Part shown: positions 8,334-15,937 of the stretch, piece by piece
Layout: every line of letters starts with the position of its first letter
Numbering within the stretch: the first letter of the stretch is position 1
Source: Pantoea rwandensis
GTDB lineage: Bacteria; Pseudomonadota; Gammaproteobacteria; Enterobacterales; Enterobacteriaceae
Assembly: GCF_000759475.1 (NCBI RefSeq)
Contig: NZ_CP009454.1
Coordinates: 2,170,001 to 2,234,000 of the forward strand
DNA length: 64,000 bases
Reading direction: 5' to 3'
Program-made: the position numbers and the translations under genes
Notes under the pieces: model-generated
Database searches by the model: none
What the model was told of the DNA's origin: nothing
The model's input: the letters and a program-made list of their open reading frames with translations, nothing else

Positions 8334-10598
8334 GGTCAACGCCCTGTGGGCGATAGCCGCCGCTACGACGTCTGCGGAAAACTGCTCAGCACCACCCATG
8401 CGCAGGGTAACACGTGGAGCGCCGCGGGACGCCTGCAAACCTATGTGCGCGCCGACGGGCGGGAAACGCTGTTTAAATACAACAAAGCCGGGTTGCTGTG
8501 TGGCCAGAACATCGACGGCATGCTGGAGCGCCGGGTCACGCTCAATGCGCGCGGGCAGGTCATCGAGGCTATCGATCCCGCCGGACAGGTGACGCGCTAT
8601 GACTTCAGCCGGGCCGGGCGGCTGGTGACGCTCACCAACGGCAACCGGCAGCAGTGGCATTTTGACTACACTCCGGCCGGGCTGCTGACGCAGCAGCAGG
8701 ACTACGCCGGACGTCAAACCGAATACCAGTACAACGGCATGCAGCAGGTGGAGAGCGTGGTCCGTCACCCGGTGCAGGACAGCCCGCTGGCACCACAGGT
8801 GGTGAATTACGACTACGACGTGCTGGGCAGGATGACGGTGCGCGAAACGGCACAGCACCGCACCGAGTATCGCTACCACGCCATGAGCACGGAGATCCAC
8901 CGCTTCCCCTACGCTGCATGGCGGCAGGCCATGATCAGCGAGTGTGAACCGGCGGATGCGGAAGTGATCGTTTTTCAGCGTGATGAGCTGGGCAGGCTGG
9001 TCAGCGAGCAGAACCACTCGGGCACTTATCATCATCAGTATGATGCGCTAGGCAACCTGAGTGCCTCCGTCTACCCTGACGGACGGGAAATGCAGTTCCT
9101 GCGCTACGGAACCGGCCATCTGCTGGAGATGCAGCTGACGCTCGGCGGGCGTACGCATGCGCTGGCGGGCTACCGGCGTGACCGTCTGCATCGCGAAACG
9201 CACCGTACCCAGGGTGAGCTGGAGCTGGAGACGGAGTACGACATTGCCGGGCGCATCACCCGGCGACGCAGCGTTGATAATCTGCGGCAGCGTCTGGTGT
9301 CTGAACGTCGCTACCAGTGGGACCGTGCCGATCAGATCATCCGGCAGATCGTGACGGATGGCGCACCTGCCAGCCCGGCGGAAAAATACAGCCAGTCGCT
9401 GTGGGGCTACGATGCGGCGGGCAGAATGACGCGCAGCATTCAGCCGGGTGGCGAAGAACGTTTCTGGTATGACGCGGCGGATAACCGCACCGGTGAGGAT
9501 CTGCATCCGGTGTGGGATAACCTGCTGAAACGTCTGGCGGGTATCCGCTGGGAGTACGACGGTTTTGGTCGTATGACGGAGCGCCATGACACCCAGCGTG
9601 GCATTGTGCAGCGCTTTAATTACGACGAAGAGCACCGCATATGCGAGGTTCTGATTGAAGGGGATGCCGAATACAGCCGGGCGCAGTATCAGTACGATGC
9701 GCTGGGGCGTCGCACCGGCAAACAGGTGTGGCGACGCCATGCGGCTCGGCCGGAATGCACGCACTACGCGTGGTCCGGGATGCAGATGGTGGGTGAGCAC
9801 AGCGACAGCCGACCTGACTCCGCCGTGCAGTATGTGTATGCGGAAAACAGCTACGAGCCGGTTGCGCGGGTCGACAGCAGCCAGCAGCACGCGGAGGTTT
9901 ACTGGTATCACACGGAGATGAATGGACTGCCGGACAGGGTAACGGACAAGCGGGGTGACACCGTCTGGCAGGGGGCATTTACCACCTGGGGCCGTACGAA
10001 GCGGGAAAGCAGTGGGGTTGACTGGAGAGTGCCGCAGAATCTGCGGTTTCAGGGACAGTACCTTGACCGTGAAACGGGTCTGCACTATAACACTTTCCGG
10101 TACTATGACCCGTGCGGTGGGCGGTATACGCAGCTGGATCCGATAGGGCTGGCGGGTGGGTTGAATTTGTATGCGTATGTGCAAGATGCGCTAACGTGGA
10201 TAGATCCGCTTGGACTTAGCGGGTGTTCACCAAATAGGGAATTTTGGAAAGACAACCCTATTGATTTTAAAGGTAATAAGGTCTATCAACGTAATGACTT
10301 ATTTGATCCAAATCTCATGACAACCTGGCGTGATAAAGGAAAAGTATTTAAAGGTACAAATATTGAAAGGATGGCGACGGGCAGAGCTCCTGTTGGATAC
10401 GATGGCAAAGCGGTGAACCTGCATCACATGCTTCAGTCTCAGGATGGACCAATAGCAGAAATGAGTCAGACATTCCATAAAGTTAATCATGGAATTATTC
10501 ATATCAATCCAAATACGATTCCTTCAGGCATAAACAGAACCGAATTTAACGCCTGGCGAGAAGATTACTGGGCTTTTAGAGCGAGTGGATATCAATGA
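8319..10598 (+). CDS. Orphan Rhs C-terminal module with LHH nuclease toxin
   Basis: An Rhs fragment of up to 759 residues without prePAAR, PAAR or transmembrane parts. Rhs homology starts abruptly at about nt 8362, matching position 3904 onward of the full gene. The ATG at 8319 has no convincing ribosome site and may never be used. A 12-bp in-frame deletion at about 8410 removes four residues relative to the intact copy. The first 270 or so bases are nearly identical to the full gene and later parts are more diverged. The shell ends with DPIGLAGG and DPLGL. The tip from about nt 10216 contains VNLHHMLQSQDG and FHKVNHGIIH, matching the LHH family of HNH/Endo VII nucleases. Such orphan modules are usually silent until they recombine into the expressed rhs gene. 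The immunity gene overlaps its stop by 4 bp. Confidence 0.8.
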   Translation: MMLSCGQRPVGDSRRYDVCGKLLSTTHAQGNTWSAAGRLQTYVRADGRETLFKYNKAGLLCGQNIDGMLERRVTLNARGQVIEAIDPAGQVTRYDFSRAGRLVTLTNGNRQQWHFDYTPAGLLTQQQDYAGRQTEYQYNGMQQVESVVRHPVQDSPLAPQVVNYDYDVLGRMTVRETAQHRTEYRYHAMSTEIHRFPYAAWRQAMISECEPADAEVIVFQRDELGRLVSEQNHSGTYHHQYDALGNLSASVYPDGREMQFLRYGTGHLLEMQLTLGGRTHALAGYRRDRLHRETHRTQGELELETEYDIAGRITRRRSVDNLRQRLVSERRYQWDRADQIIRQIVTDGAPASPAEKYSQSLWGYDAAGRMTRSIQPGGEERFWYDAADNRTGEDLHPVWDNLLKRLAGIRWEYDGFGRMTERHDTQRGIVQRFNYDEEHRICEVLIEGDAEYSRAQYQYDALGRRTGKQVWRRHAARPECTHYAWSGMQMVGEHSDSRPDSAVQYVYAENSYEPVARVDSSQQHAEVYWYHTEMNGLPDRVTDKRGDTVWQGAFTTWGRTKRESSGVDWRVPQNLRFQGQYLDRETGLHYNTFRYYDPCGGRYTQLDPIGLAGGLNLYAYVQDALTWIDPLGLSGCSPNREFWKDNPIDFKGNKVYQRNDLFDPNLMTTWRDKGKVFKGTNIERMATGRAPVGYDGKAVNLHHMLQSQDGPIAEMSQTFHKVNHGIIHINPNTIPSGINRTEFNAWREDYWAFRASGYQ

Positions 10599-11026
10599 AC
10601 AGAAATGAACTAATTAAATTGATTGATAATCATGAGGATATTTGTAACTTTGGCTCCTCAGATGATGCTCCATCAGCAGAGTGGATCCAGAAAGCTGAAA
10701 AGGCATTGGGTGTTCAGTTACCGGATGATTATAAGTGGTTTTTAAACTTCTACGGCGGTGGTGATATCAGTGGAGAAGAGATTTATAGTATTTATTGCAT
10801 TTCATTTGATGAAGCTGTTGGTGGTGATATAATCTATCAAAATACGATTGCAACAAATAATGTGGCATCGGGTAAGCTTGTTTTATCTAATACAGACTTC
10901 GGAGAGGAGTTTTATTTTAAAATAGGTGATGGTGATCAGGTTTACCTTGAATATGGTACTAAAAAAGAAATTTACGCGGAAAATTTTCTTGAATATATTG
11001 AGAAAAGAATAAATTCTTATCTCTGA
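10595..11026 (+). CDS. SMI1/KNR4 (SUKH) immunity protein for the LHH nuclease
   Basis: A 143-residue acidic protein of the SMI1/KNR4 family. WIQKAEKALGVQLPDDYKWFL near residue 30 is the classic SUKH opening, and the glycine-rich NFYGGGDISGEEI and EEFYFKIGDGDQVYLEY strands follow. The start overlaps the Rhs stop by 4 bp (ATGA), so toxin and immunity genes are coupled. SUKH proteins commonly pair with HNH-type toxins, which fits the LHH tip upstream. The hairpin at 11033-11064 directly follows. Confidence 0.82.
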   Translation: MNRNELIKLIDNHEDICNFGSSDDAPSAEWIQKAEKALGVQLPDDYKWFLNFYGGGDISGEEIYSIYCISFDEAVGGDIIYQNTIATNNVASGKLVLSNTDFGEEFYFKIGDGDQVYLEYGTKKEIYAENFLEYIEKRINSYL

Positions 11027-11032
11027 TAAAAG

Positions 11033-11064
11033 GCCGGGGTGATCTTAACGATCTTTCCGGCTTT
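11033..11064 (+). terminator. Hairpin terminator after the LHH immunity gene
   Basis: The stem GCCGG..GATC / GATC..CCGGC is followed by TTTGCC. It lies 6 bases after the immunity stop. It is one of four related hairpins that follow immunity genes in this locus. The T-run is short, so termination may be partial. Confidence 0.5.
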
Positions 11065-11152
11065 GCCTTCTCATTTACCCGCAATATTCAGCTTCGGTGA
11101 AAACAATCTCACTGAGATGCTGTGGTGAGCGGTGATAAAGAGTGTACGCTCT

Positions 11153-11360
11153 TTAAAAGACGCTATTTATAGAATTTAAATTAGTTAATCTTTGAATAAT
11201 ATATCCTAACCGGTTAGTGCCATTTAGAAAATTGCTCGTTGCGGGATGTAAGATGAAGGATCAATAAAATAAATGTATGGCTCGGACATTTTTTGTCGAG
11301 ATATCGAGCAGGTTGTTAGGCAGAGATTATGTAATTTGTGGTCAGAAATTTTGGGTGATT
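11153..11360 (+). pseudogene. Degenerate duplicate of the AHH toxin tail
   Basis: The DNA closely matches 6018-6230 of the intact AHH effector (for example GTTAGTGCCAT, then GCGGGATG.AAGAT, and TAATTTGTGGTCAGA.ATTTTGGGTGATTAAATGAAT at the end). It carries several small indels and substitutions that destroy the frame. The catalytic AHH region is not present. It precedes a broken copy of the same immunity gene, so an entire toxin-tail and immunity segment was duplicated and is decaying. Confidence 0.7.
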
Positions 11361-11362
11361 AA

Positions 11363-11916
11363 ATGAATATCCAATCTGATGAGCATATGGGACCAATCGT
11401 TTTTGTTAATGATACACTTTTTCTCTAGGGAACGAATGAATCTCTTATTAATTATGATGTTGTTTTGGAACTAAACAAAGCTAAAGAATTGCTTTTTTTT
11501 GACAAAATTTGAGTGATCCATACCTGAATTGGAGTGATTTTTTCTCCACATTGATTTCTGATCTAATTCTTGATAAAGATTACAAAAAATCCCAAAGGGA
11601 AATATTGGATAGGTCAAAAAGACTAAAGGAGGATGCTCTTAAGAATAATATTCGCAAGAGAAAGGCATTTCTACTGAGAAAGAAAAATGGATTGATAGAT
11701 AATGGCGATTATGATTCATTTGTCAATGAAGTTACTGATGAAGCTATTCATATGCTTAACTGGTTGGCAACGCAAAGATATCTTAATGGGTATTTAGAAG
11801 GGACAATGCTGGAAGAAATTTTTTCAATTTTCAAAAAAGGATGTATGCCATGTGGAGTTAACAGGGATCGATGAACACTCTCAGTTTTCAACCCGATTGT
11901 GTTGAAAACTTATTAA
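11363..11916 (+). pseudogene. Broken duplicate of the AHH immunity gene
   Basis: It begins MNIQSDEHMGPIVFVNDTLFL and then hits an in-frame TAG near 11427, where the intact gene at 6233 reads on. Further on, an extra T in a run near 11495-11502 shifts frame. The rest is open (SDPYLNWSDFFSTLISD onward) to a premature TGA at 11872-11874 where the intact gene continues; the original last codons can still be traced to a TAA at 11914-11916. Identity to 6233-6784 is high over the middle 360 bases. The long open middle (codons from 11509) should not be called as a gene. Confidence 0.78.
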
Positions 11917-12154
11917 CAGATTATTATTCATCTATTCTACTAGCGGTTGCCCGTCTAGACCGTATTGCGTCAGACTGATCATCATCTCCTTCATTAAGAG
12001 CTAATGAAGGATAAAAACTTTAAATCGATCTTTTAATGAAGACGAAAGATTGCCTAGGATGGCGATAGTGCCTCGAATGATATTTTCTTACTTGGTTCTT
12101 GAGATCTTACCGGTTAGCCAGATCGTGACCGAGGGGGCACGTTCTAAGCAGGGA
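11917..12154. other. Gap before the third Rhs module
   Basis: AT-rich sequence between the immunity pseudogene and the abrupt start of Rhs homology at about 12155. A short open stretch (RSFNEDERLPRM...) runs through 12030-12140. I do not recognise it; it could be debris of another mobile or toxin gene. An in-frame TAA just upstream (about 12145) closes the Rhs frame. Confidence 0.3.
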
Positions 12155-12195
12155 AACACAGCCAGTCACTGTGGGGCTACGATGCGGCGGGCAGA

Positions 12196-13365
12196 ATGAC
12201 GCGCAGCATTCAGCCGGACGGCGAGGAACGTTTCTGGTATGACGCGGCGGATAACCGCACCGGCGAAGATCTGCACCCGGTGTGGAATAATCTGCTGAAG
12301 CGTCTCGAGGGTATCCGCTGGGAATACGACGGTTTTGGTCGTATGACGGAACGGCACGACACCCGGCGCGGTATTGTGCAGCGCTTTCATTACGACGATG
12401 AACACCGCATACGTGAGGTGCTTATAGAGGGTGATGCCGACTACACCCGCGCGCAGTATCAGTATGATGCGCTGGGGCGCCGCACCGGCAAGCAGGTCTG
12501 GCGGCGTCATGCTGTGAAGCCGGAATGCACGCACTACTCGTGGTCCGGCATGCAGATGGTGGGTGAGCACAGCGACAGCAAACCCGATGCCGCAGTGCAG
12601 TATGTCTATGCAGAAAACAGCTACGAACCGATAGCGCGCGTCGACAGCAGTCAGCAGCACGCGGAGGTGTACTGGTATCACACGGAGATGAATGGACTGC
12701 CGGACAGGGTAACGGACAAGCGGGGTGACACCGTCTGGCAGGGGGCATTTACCACCTGGGGCCGTACGAAGCGGGAAAGCAGTGGGGTTGACTGGAGAGT
12801 GCCGCAGAATCTGCGGTTTCAGGGACAGTACCTTGACCGTGAAACGGGTCTGCACTATAACACTTTCCGGTACTATGACCCGTGCGGTGGGCGTTATACG
12901 CAGCTGGACCCTATAGGGTTGATGGGTGGGTTGAACCTGTATGGGTATGTGCCGGATCCGCTGGGCTGGGTGGATCCGCTGGGGTTGAGTCCCTGCAAGC
13001 CAACAAAAGTATTGCCTGATGCAGAACAAGGAATCTATAACTATAGGGGGATTCATAAGGGGCACCCTGAATGGGACAATGCATTGAGAGGGAAAGTAGT
13101 TCCGGGCAATATAAACTCCAAGCTCTCTGCAGAAGAGCATAATCTTGGTGGTTTCTCTGCAAATAGCCCATACACCTCTTGGACAGATGATCCAAATGTT
13201 GCGAGAAGATTCGCAGGAGAAGATGGTGTTATCTTAAGAGTCAAAACAGGTGCACCTAAAGCTGGAGATACTTGGTCATGGGATATATCTGTTGACGATT
13301 ATTTTGAAAGAGAAATATTACTCAAAGGTATTCGAAGCAATGATGTTGAGGTTTTCTTACCATGA
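12196..13365 (+). CDS. Orphan Rhs C-terminal module with predicted ADP-ribosyltransferase toxin
   Basis: A short Rhs 3' module (389 residues from the first ATG; homology begins at about nt 12155 without a start). The shell ends DPIGLMGG...DPLGL. The tip from about nt 12983 has the three signatures of R-S-E-type ADP-ribosyltransferases in order: YRGIHKG (arginine), SPYTSWTDDPNVARRFAG (STS-like), and FEREILLKG, an ExE motif near the end. Predicted activity is transfer of ADP-ribose from NAD to a protein or nucleic acid in the target cell. The target cannot be read from sequence. The shell DNA is identical to the first Rhs gene over hundreds of bases and then switches to identity with the second one between 12669 and 12682. 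It has no PAAR or chaperone-dependent part, so it is probably a silent donor cassette. Confidence 0.75.
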   Translation: MTRSIQPDGEERFWYDAADNRTGEDLHPVWNNLLKRLEGIRWEYDGFGRMTERHDTRRGIVQRFHYDDEHRIREVLIEGDADYTRAQYQYDALGRRTGKQVWRRHAVKPECTHYSWSGMQMVGEHSDSKPDAAVQYVYAENSYEPIARVDSSQQHAEVYWYHTEMNGLPDRVTDKRGDTVWQGAFTTWGRTKRESSGVDWRVPQNLRFQGQYLDRETGLHYNTFRYYDPCGGRYTQLDPIGLMGGLNLYGYVPDPLGWVDPLGLSPCKPTKVLPDAEQGIYNYRGIHKGHPEWDNALRGKVVPGNINSKLSAEEHNLGGFSANSPYTSWTDDPNVARRFAGEDGVILRVKTGAPKAGDTWSWDISVDDYFEREILLKGIRSNDVEVFLP

Positions 13366-13751
13366 AAAATTCTGATGATATATATTTGTTAAGGAAATTC
13401 ACTCCGAATGATATAAAGAGTGAGGTTTTTTCTTCGGAGATTATTTTTTTTAAGCATTATCAAAGGAGTAAAGGTGAAGAGCTTCGTGAGCTAATAATTC
13501 ACATTGAGAATGCTAATTATTCAGGTCTGTCAATTAATGGTGGTGATACTTCTGTTCGCATCTTGACAGAATTTAAAGGTGAAACTATTAGCATTCTGGC
13601 AGGAAAAAATAGTGTTTACTTTTTTAAGTTGTATATAAATGAAAATATGGAGGACCTCATTTCATTTATCTTAATTAAGAGAAATAAACGGACAAAAGAA
13701 GAATTACAATCGATGGCCAAAAAATTAGGAATCAAAGAGATACCATATTAA
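13362..13751 (+). CDS. Putative immunity protein for the ADP-ribosyltransferase tip
   Basis: A 129-residue protein of unknown family starting in a 4-bp ATGA overlap with the toxin stop. It is soluble, mixed alpha/beta (NYSGLSINGGDTSVRIL, FKGETISILAGKNSVYFFKLY), and ends with a basic helical tail (RNKRTKEELQSMAKKLGIKEI). Composition is AT-rich like the toxin tip. The tail could insert in the target protein or toxin cleft, but this is speculation. Immunity function rests on position and coupling only. A rho-independent-type hairpin follows 5 bases after the stop. Confidence 0.68.
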   Translation: MKNSDDIYLLRKFTPNDIKSEVFSSEIIFFKHYQRSKGEELRELIIHIENANYSGLSINGGDTSVRILTEFKGETISILAGKNSVYFFKLYINENMEDLISFILIKRNKRTKEELQSMAKKLGIKEIPY

Positions 13752-13755
13752 CGCT

Positions 13756-13795
13756 AAAAAACCGGAATCGAACTCAGCGATCCTTCCGGCTTTTA
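13756..13795 (+). terminator. Rho-independent terminator after the third immunity gene
   Basis: A symmetric AAAAACCGGAA...TTCCGGCTTTT structure with a GATC-containing loop. It can act in both directions, between the immunity gene and the symE-like remnant on the other strand. It is the best preserved of the four related hairpins. Confidence 0.7.
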
Positions 13796-13799
13796 AAGG

Positions 13800-14112
13800 T
13801 CAGCCACTGACCTGCGCCAGCAAGGTCTCGATCTGTTGTCGGGTCTGTCTGGCGTCCCGCTTCTGCTGCACATAGCGGGCCACTACATCATTCACACGGG
13901 CCGGGCTGAAATCTTCGGATAGCCGCCCATTACCTGCACGCGAATGCGCATACCCATACTCACCTCAAACACCGTCTGAGTCAGTCACTTCCCGGCAATG
14001 TTCACCTGCGGCGTGCTCCGGTCTCCCCGGTGCGAGCGGTATCCCAGAACATACTGCCGTTCCCGCTTTGCAGCTTTATCTGCGGTAGTGCCGCGTTCCA
14101 GTCACGATAATT
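13800..14112 (-). pseudogene. symE-like toxin remnant, copy 2
   Basis: Minus-strand translation gives TTADKAAKRERQYVLGYRSH, then GDRSTPQVNIAGK with a stop where tryptophan is expected (GK-W-L), then LTQTVFEVSMGMRIRVQV, a frame change, and EDFSPARVNDVVARYVQQKR ending in LLAQVSG. This matches the layout of SymE-like proteins next to rhs loci: a basic start, a YTVGYR-like box, a GKWL..GF box, then a helical tail. It carries at least one nonsense codon and one frameshift. The frameshift is shared with the copy at 8124-8333. Confidence 0.55.
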
Positions 14113-14570
14113 TCCTCGCTTAGTTACTATGGAGAGCAGTGATCAAGGTTGTCCACCCTTATTGCCGCGTTAAAACCTGTTCCGATCAGCACGCGCCTTG
14201 CAATTATTTCTTCCAGGAAGGCCTAAGCGTTATAGAAATAGCGGATAGAATATTGGATGATGAGCCCATCCATTTATAACAAAAAGACGTATGCGAACTC
14301 TACGATCCCTCGGCTTATTATATTTAGCGGTAATAAATCAGAGTGAGTTAGCCCTGTTCAACTTTCACCGTTACCTTCTGTCCGCCTCAAATTAATTCTA
14401 GTTCTGTAAAATGTTAATAAACTGATTAGTTGTAATGGTCCTAAGCATGAAAGCTCCTTTTAAGAAATGTCCTAGAATGAGTTAGTGTTGGTCCAAATAG
14501 TTGAAATAAAGATTGATTAAGATTATTTATTAATACCGTTAATCATTCTATATAAGCAAAGGAGCCTAAT
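14113..14570. promoter_or_regulatory. Upstream region of hcp
   Basis: About 460 bases with no gene. The sequence is AT-rich towards hcp, where the promoter must lie, but I cannot single out a confident -35/-10 pair. AAAGGAG at 14559-14565 is a strong ribosome site for hcp. The first part (about 14120-14250) seems to be leftover debris from the Rhs/symE cassette. Confidence 0.4.
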
Positions 14571-15053
14571 ATGGCCGTAGATATGTATCTGAAAGTAGAG
14601 GGAGTCAATGGTGAATCTAACGACTCTAACCATACAAACTGGATAGATATTCAGTCCTTTAACTGGGGAGCCAGCCAGCCAGGTAATATGTCAGTAGGTG
14701 GTGGCGGGGGCGCAGGCAAGGTTCAGTTCAGCGACTTTGCTGTGCAGGCTTTTATTGATAAAGCTACACCGGCCATTATGAAGTTTTGCGCATCTGGTAA
14801 GCATGTTAACAGCGTAGAACTGTCAGTATGTAAAGCCGGAGGCCAAAAAGTTGAATATGCTCGTATAGTACTGGAAGATGTTCTGGTCACTGGCTGTAAA
14901 TTCACTGGCGTTGGAAGTACCGATAAAATCATGGTCAGTTATTATTTCCAGTCGGCTAAAGCCAACATTCATTACTGGGAACAGTCCGAACAGGGTACGA
15001 AAGGTGCAGAGACGCAAGCGGGATGGGATATTAAACAGAATAAAGAAATTTAA
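14571..15053 (+). CDS. hcp: Type VI secretion tube protein Hcp
   Basis: A 160-residue Hcp1-family protein (MAVDMYLKVEGVNGES, then NWIDIQSFNWGASQP, and VSYYFQSAKANIHYWEQSEQ). Hcp hexamers stack into the tube that carries effectors and is itself secreted. Length fits the family (about 160-170 residues). It has its own strong ribosome site (AAAGGAG) and AT-rich upstream region, and is followed after 17 bp by a gene of unknown function. Standing apart from the structural T6SS genes, it is likely an accessory hcp used with a specific cargo. Confidence 0.93.
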   Translation: MAVDMYLKVEGVNGESNDSNHTNWIDIQSFNWGASQPGNMSVGGGGGAGKVQFSDFAVQAFIDKATPAIMKFCASGKHVNSVELSVCKAGGQKVEYARIVLEDVLVTGCKFTGVGSTDKIMVSYYFQSAKANIHYWEQSEQGTKGAETQAGWDIKQNKEI

Positions 15054-15070
15054 TTAACGGGGACGGAATT

Positions 15071-15937
15071 ATGGCTGGAATAGCATCCTCTATAACCAAC
15101 GCTATCTATAATGGCGGTTCATTCAATAGTTCAGAGATGGAACTATTGGTGGATATCATCAATAATACTCATGACGATGATTTATTTAGCTTCGCGAATG
15201 ATGATGTTGAACAGGCTATGAAAACCTATTCATCACTTCTTGCAAACAGCAGTGGTCGCGCATCTGTAGGAGGTAATGATCTTGAAATGGGGTTGTTATC
15301 AAACAGAACTAATCTAGTCATGTCAACGCCAGACAACAAAGATTTTTTTAACAAATATAAATCCGGCAATTCTGACTGGTGGAATCCTTTGAAGGTCAGA
15401 GATGTGTACAACAAGTCAGCAAGAGACTATCTCTGGGAGATTTTAGCCCCAATTGGGACCTTTTTGACTTCAGGCAGCACCATTGCCGCGATAATGAGAG
15501 AGGTAAGTGTGAGGGTGGCGTTGTACTCTGCCGGTTCAACTTCAGCATTTGTATCGTTATTATTAATCTTGAGATCAAGAAATAAAGATGATCAACTTAA
15601 AAATAATAAGGATCTGATGAGCTCATTTAAATCGCTTGCCAAAGCGAAGATTGAGTTAAATAAATCTTATTTAAAGATGGTTTCAAAACTCAGGAATGAT
15701 TTAGGGCCTCATGTAAAGGATGATAAGAAGCAAGATACTATCGCTAATCTAAATAGTGATTTAGGTTTGTGGAATGCGAGTCCTAATATGAGAAGCTTTG
15801 TAAATGGAGGGTTCCTTAATATTTCTGGTGATGCTAATCCTGAGATAAAGATAGAAGGCAATGATTGGTTTATTAAATTTGATGACAGCATGACATTTAG
15901 TAAGAACGATGTGGAAATTCTTGAGAGGCTGTCTTAA
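15071..15937 (+). CDS. Unknown protein after hcp, candidate Hcp-linked membrane-active effector
   Basis: A 288-residue protein I do not recognise. It has an acidic, Asn/Asp-rich N-terminal part (1-110), then two hydrophobic segments at about 120-142 (LWEILAPIGTFLTSGSTIAA) and 147-167 (ALYSAGSTSAFVSLLLIL) separated by one short charged turn. A lysine-rich helical stretch (170-215) and a soluble C-terminal part follow. No signal peptide is seen. A paired hydrophobic hairpin in an otherwise soluble protein is typical of pore-forming toxins. Its position 17 bp after hcp with a ribosome site (GGGGACGG) makes it likely to be co-expressed and loaded with Hcp. No clear immunity gene follows. It could instead be a membrane-anchored accessory or immunity protein. 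Function is inference. Confidence 0.6.
   Translation: MAGIASSITNAIYNGGSFNSSEMELLVDIINNTHDDDLFSFANDDVEQAMKTYSSLLANSSGRASVGGNDLEMGLLSNRTNLVMSTPDNKDFFNKYKSGNSDWWNPLKVRDVYNKSARDYLWEILAPIGTFLTSGSTIAAIMREVSVRVALYSAGSTSAFVSLLLILRSRNKDDQLKNNKDLMSSFKSLAKAKIELNKSYLKMVSKLRNDLGPHVKDDKKQDTIANLNSDLGLWNASPNMRSFVNGGFLNISGDANPEIKIEGNDWFIKFDDSMTFSKNDVEILERLS

Noticed and set aside
11030..11150. Third symE-like remnant after the LHH immunity gene
   Set aside because: Only short similarities (such as the TTCAGCTTCGGTG region) to the other two copies are visible; not enough to support a call.
11509..11874. 121-codon open frame in the broken immunity copy
   Set aside because: It starts at a weak codon after a frameshift and stop, aligns with the middle of the intact immunity gene, and lacks its first third and its end.
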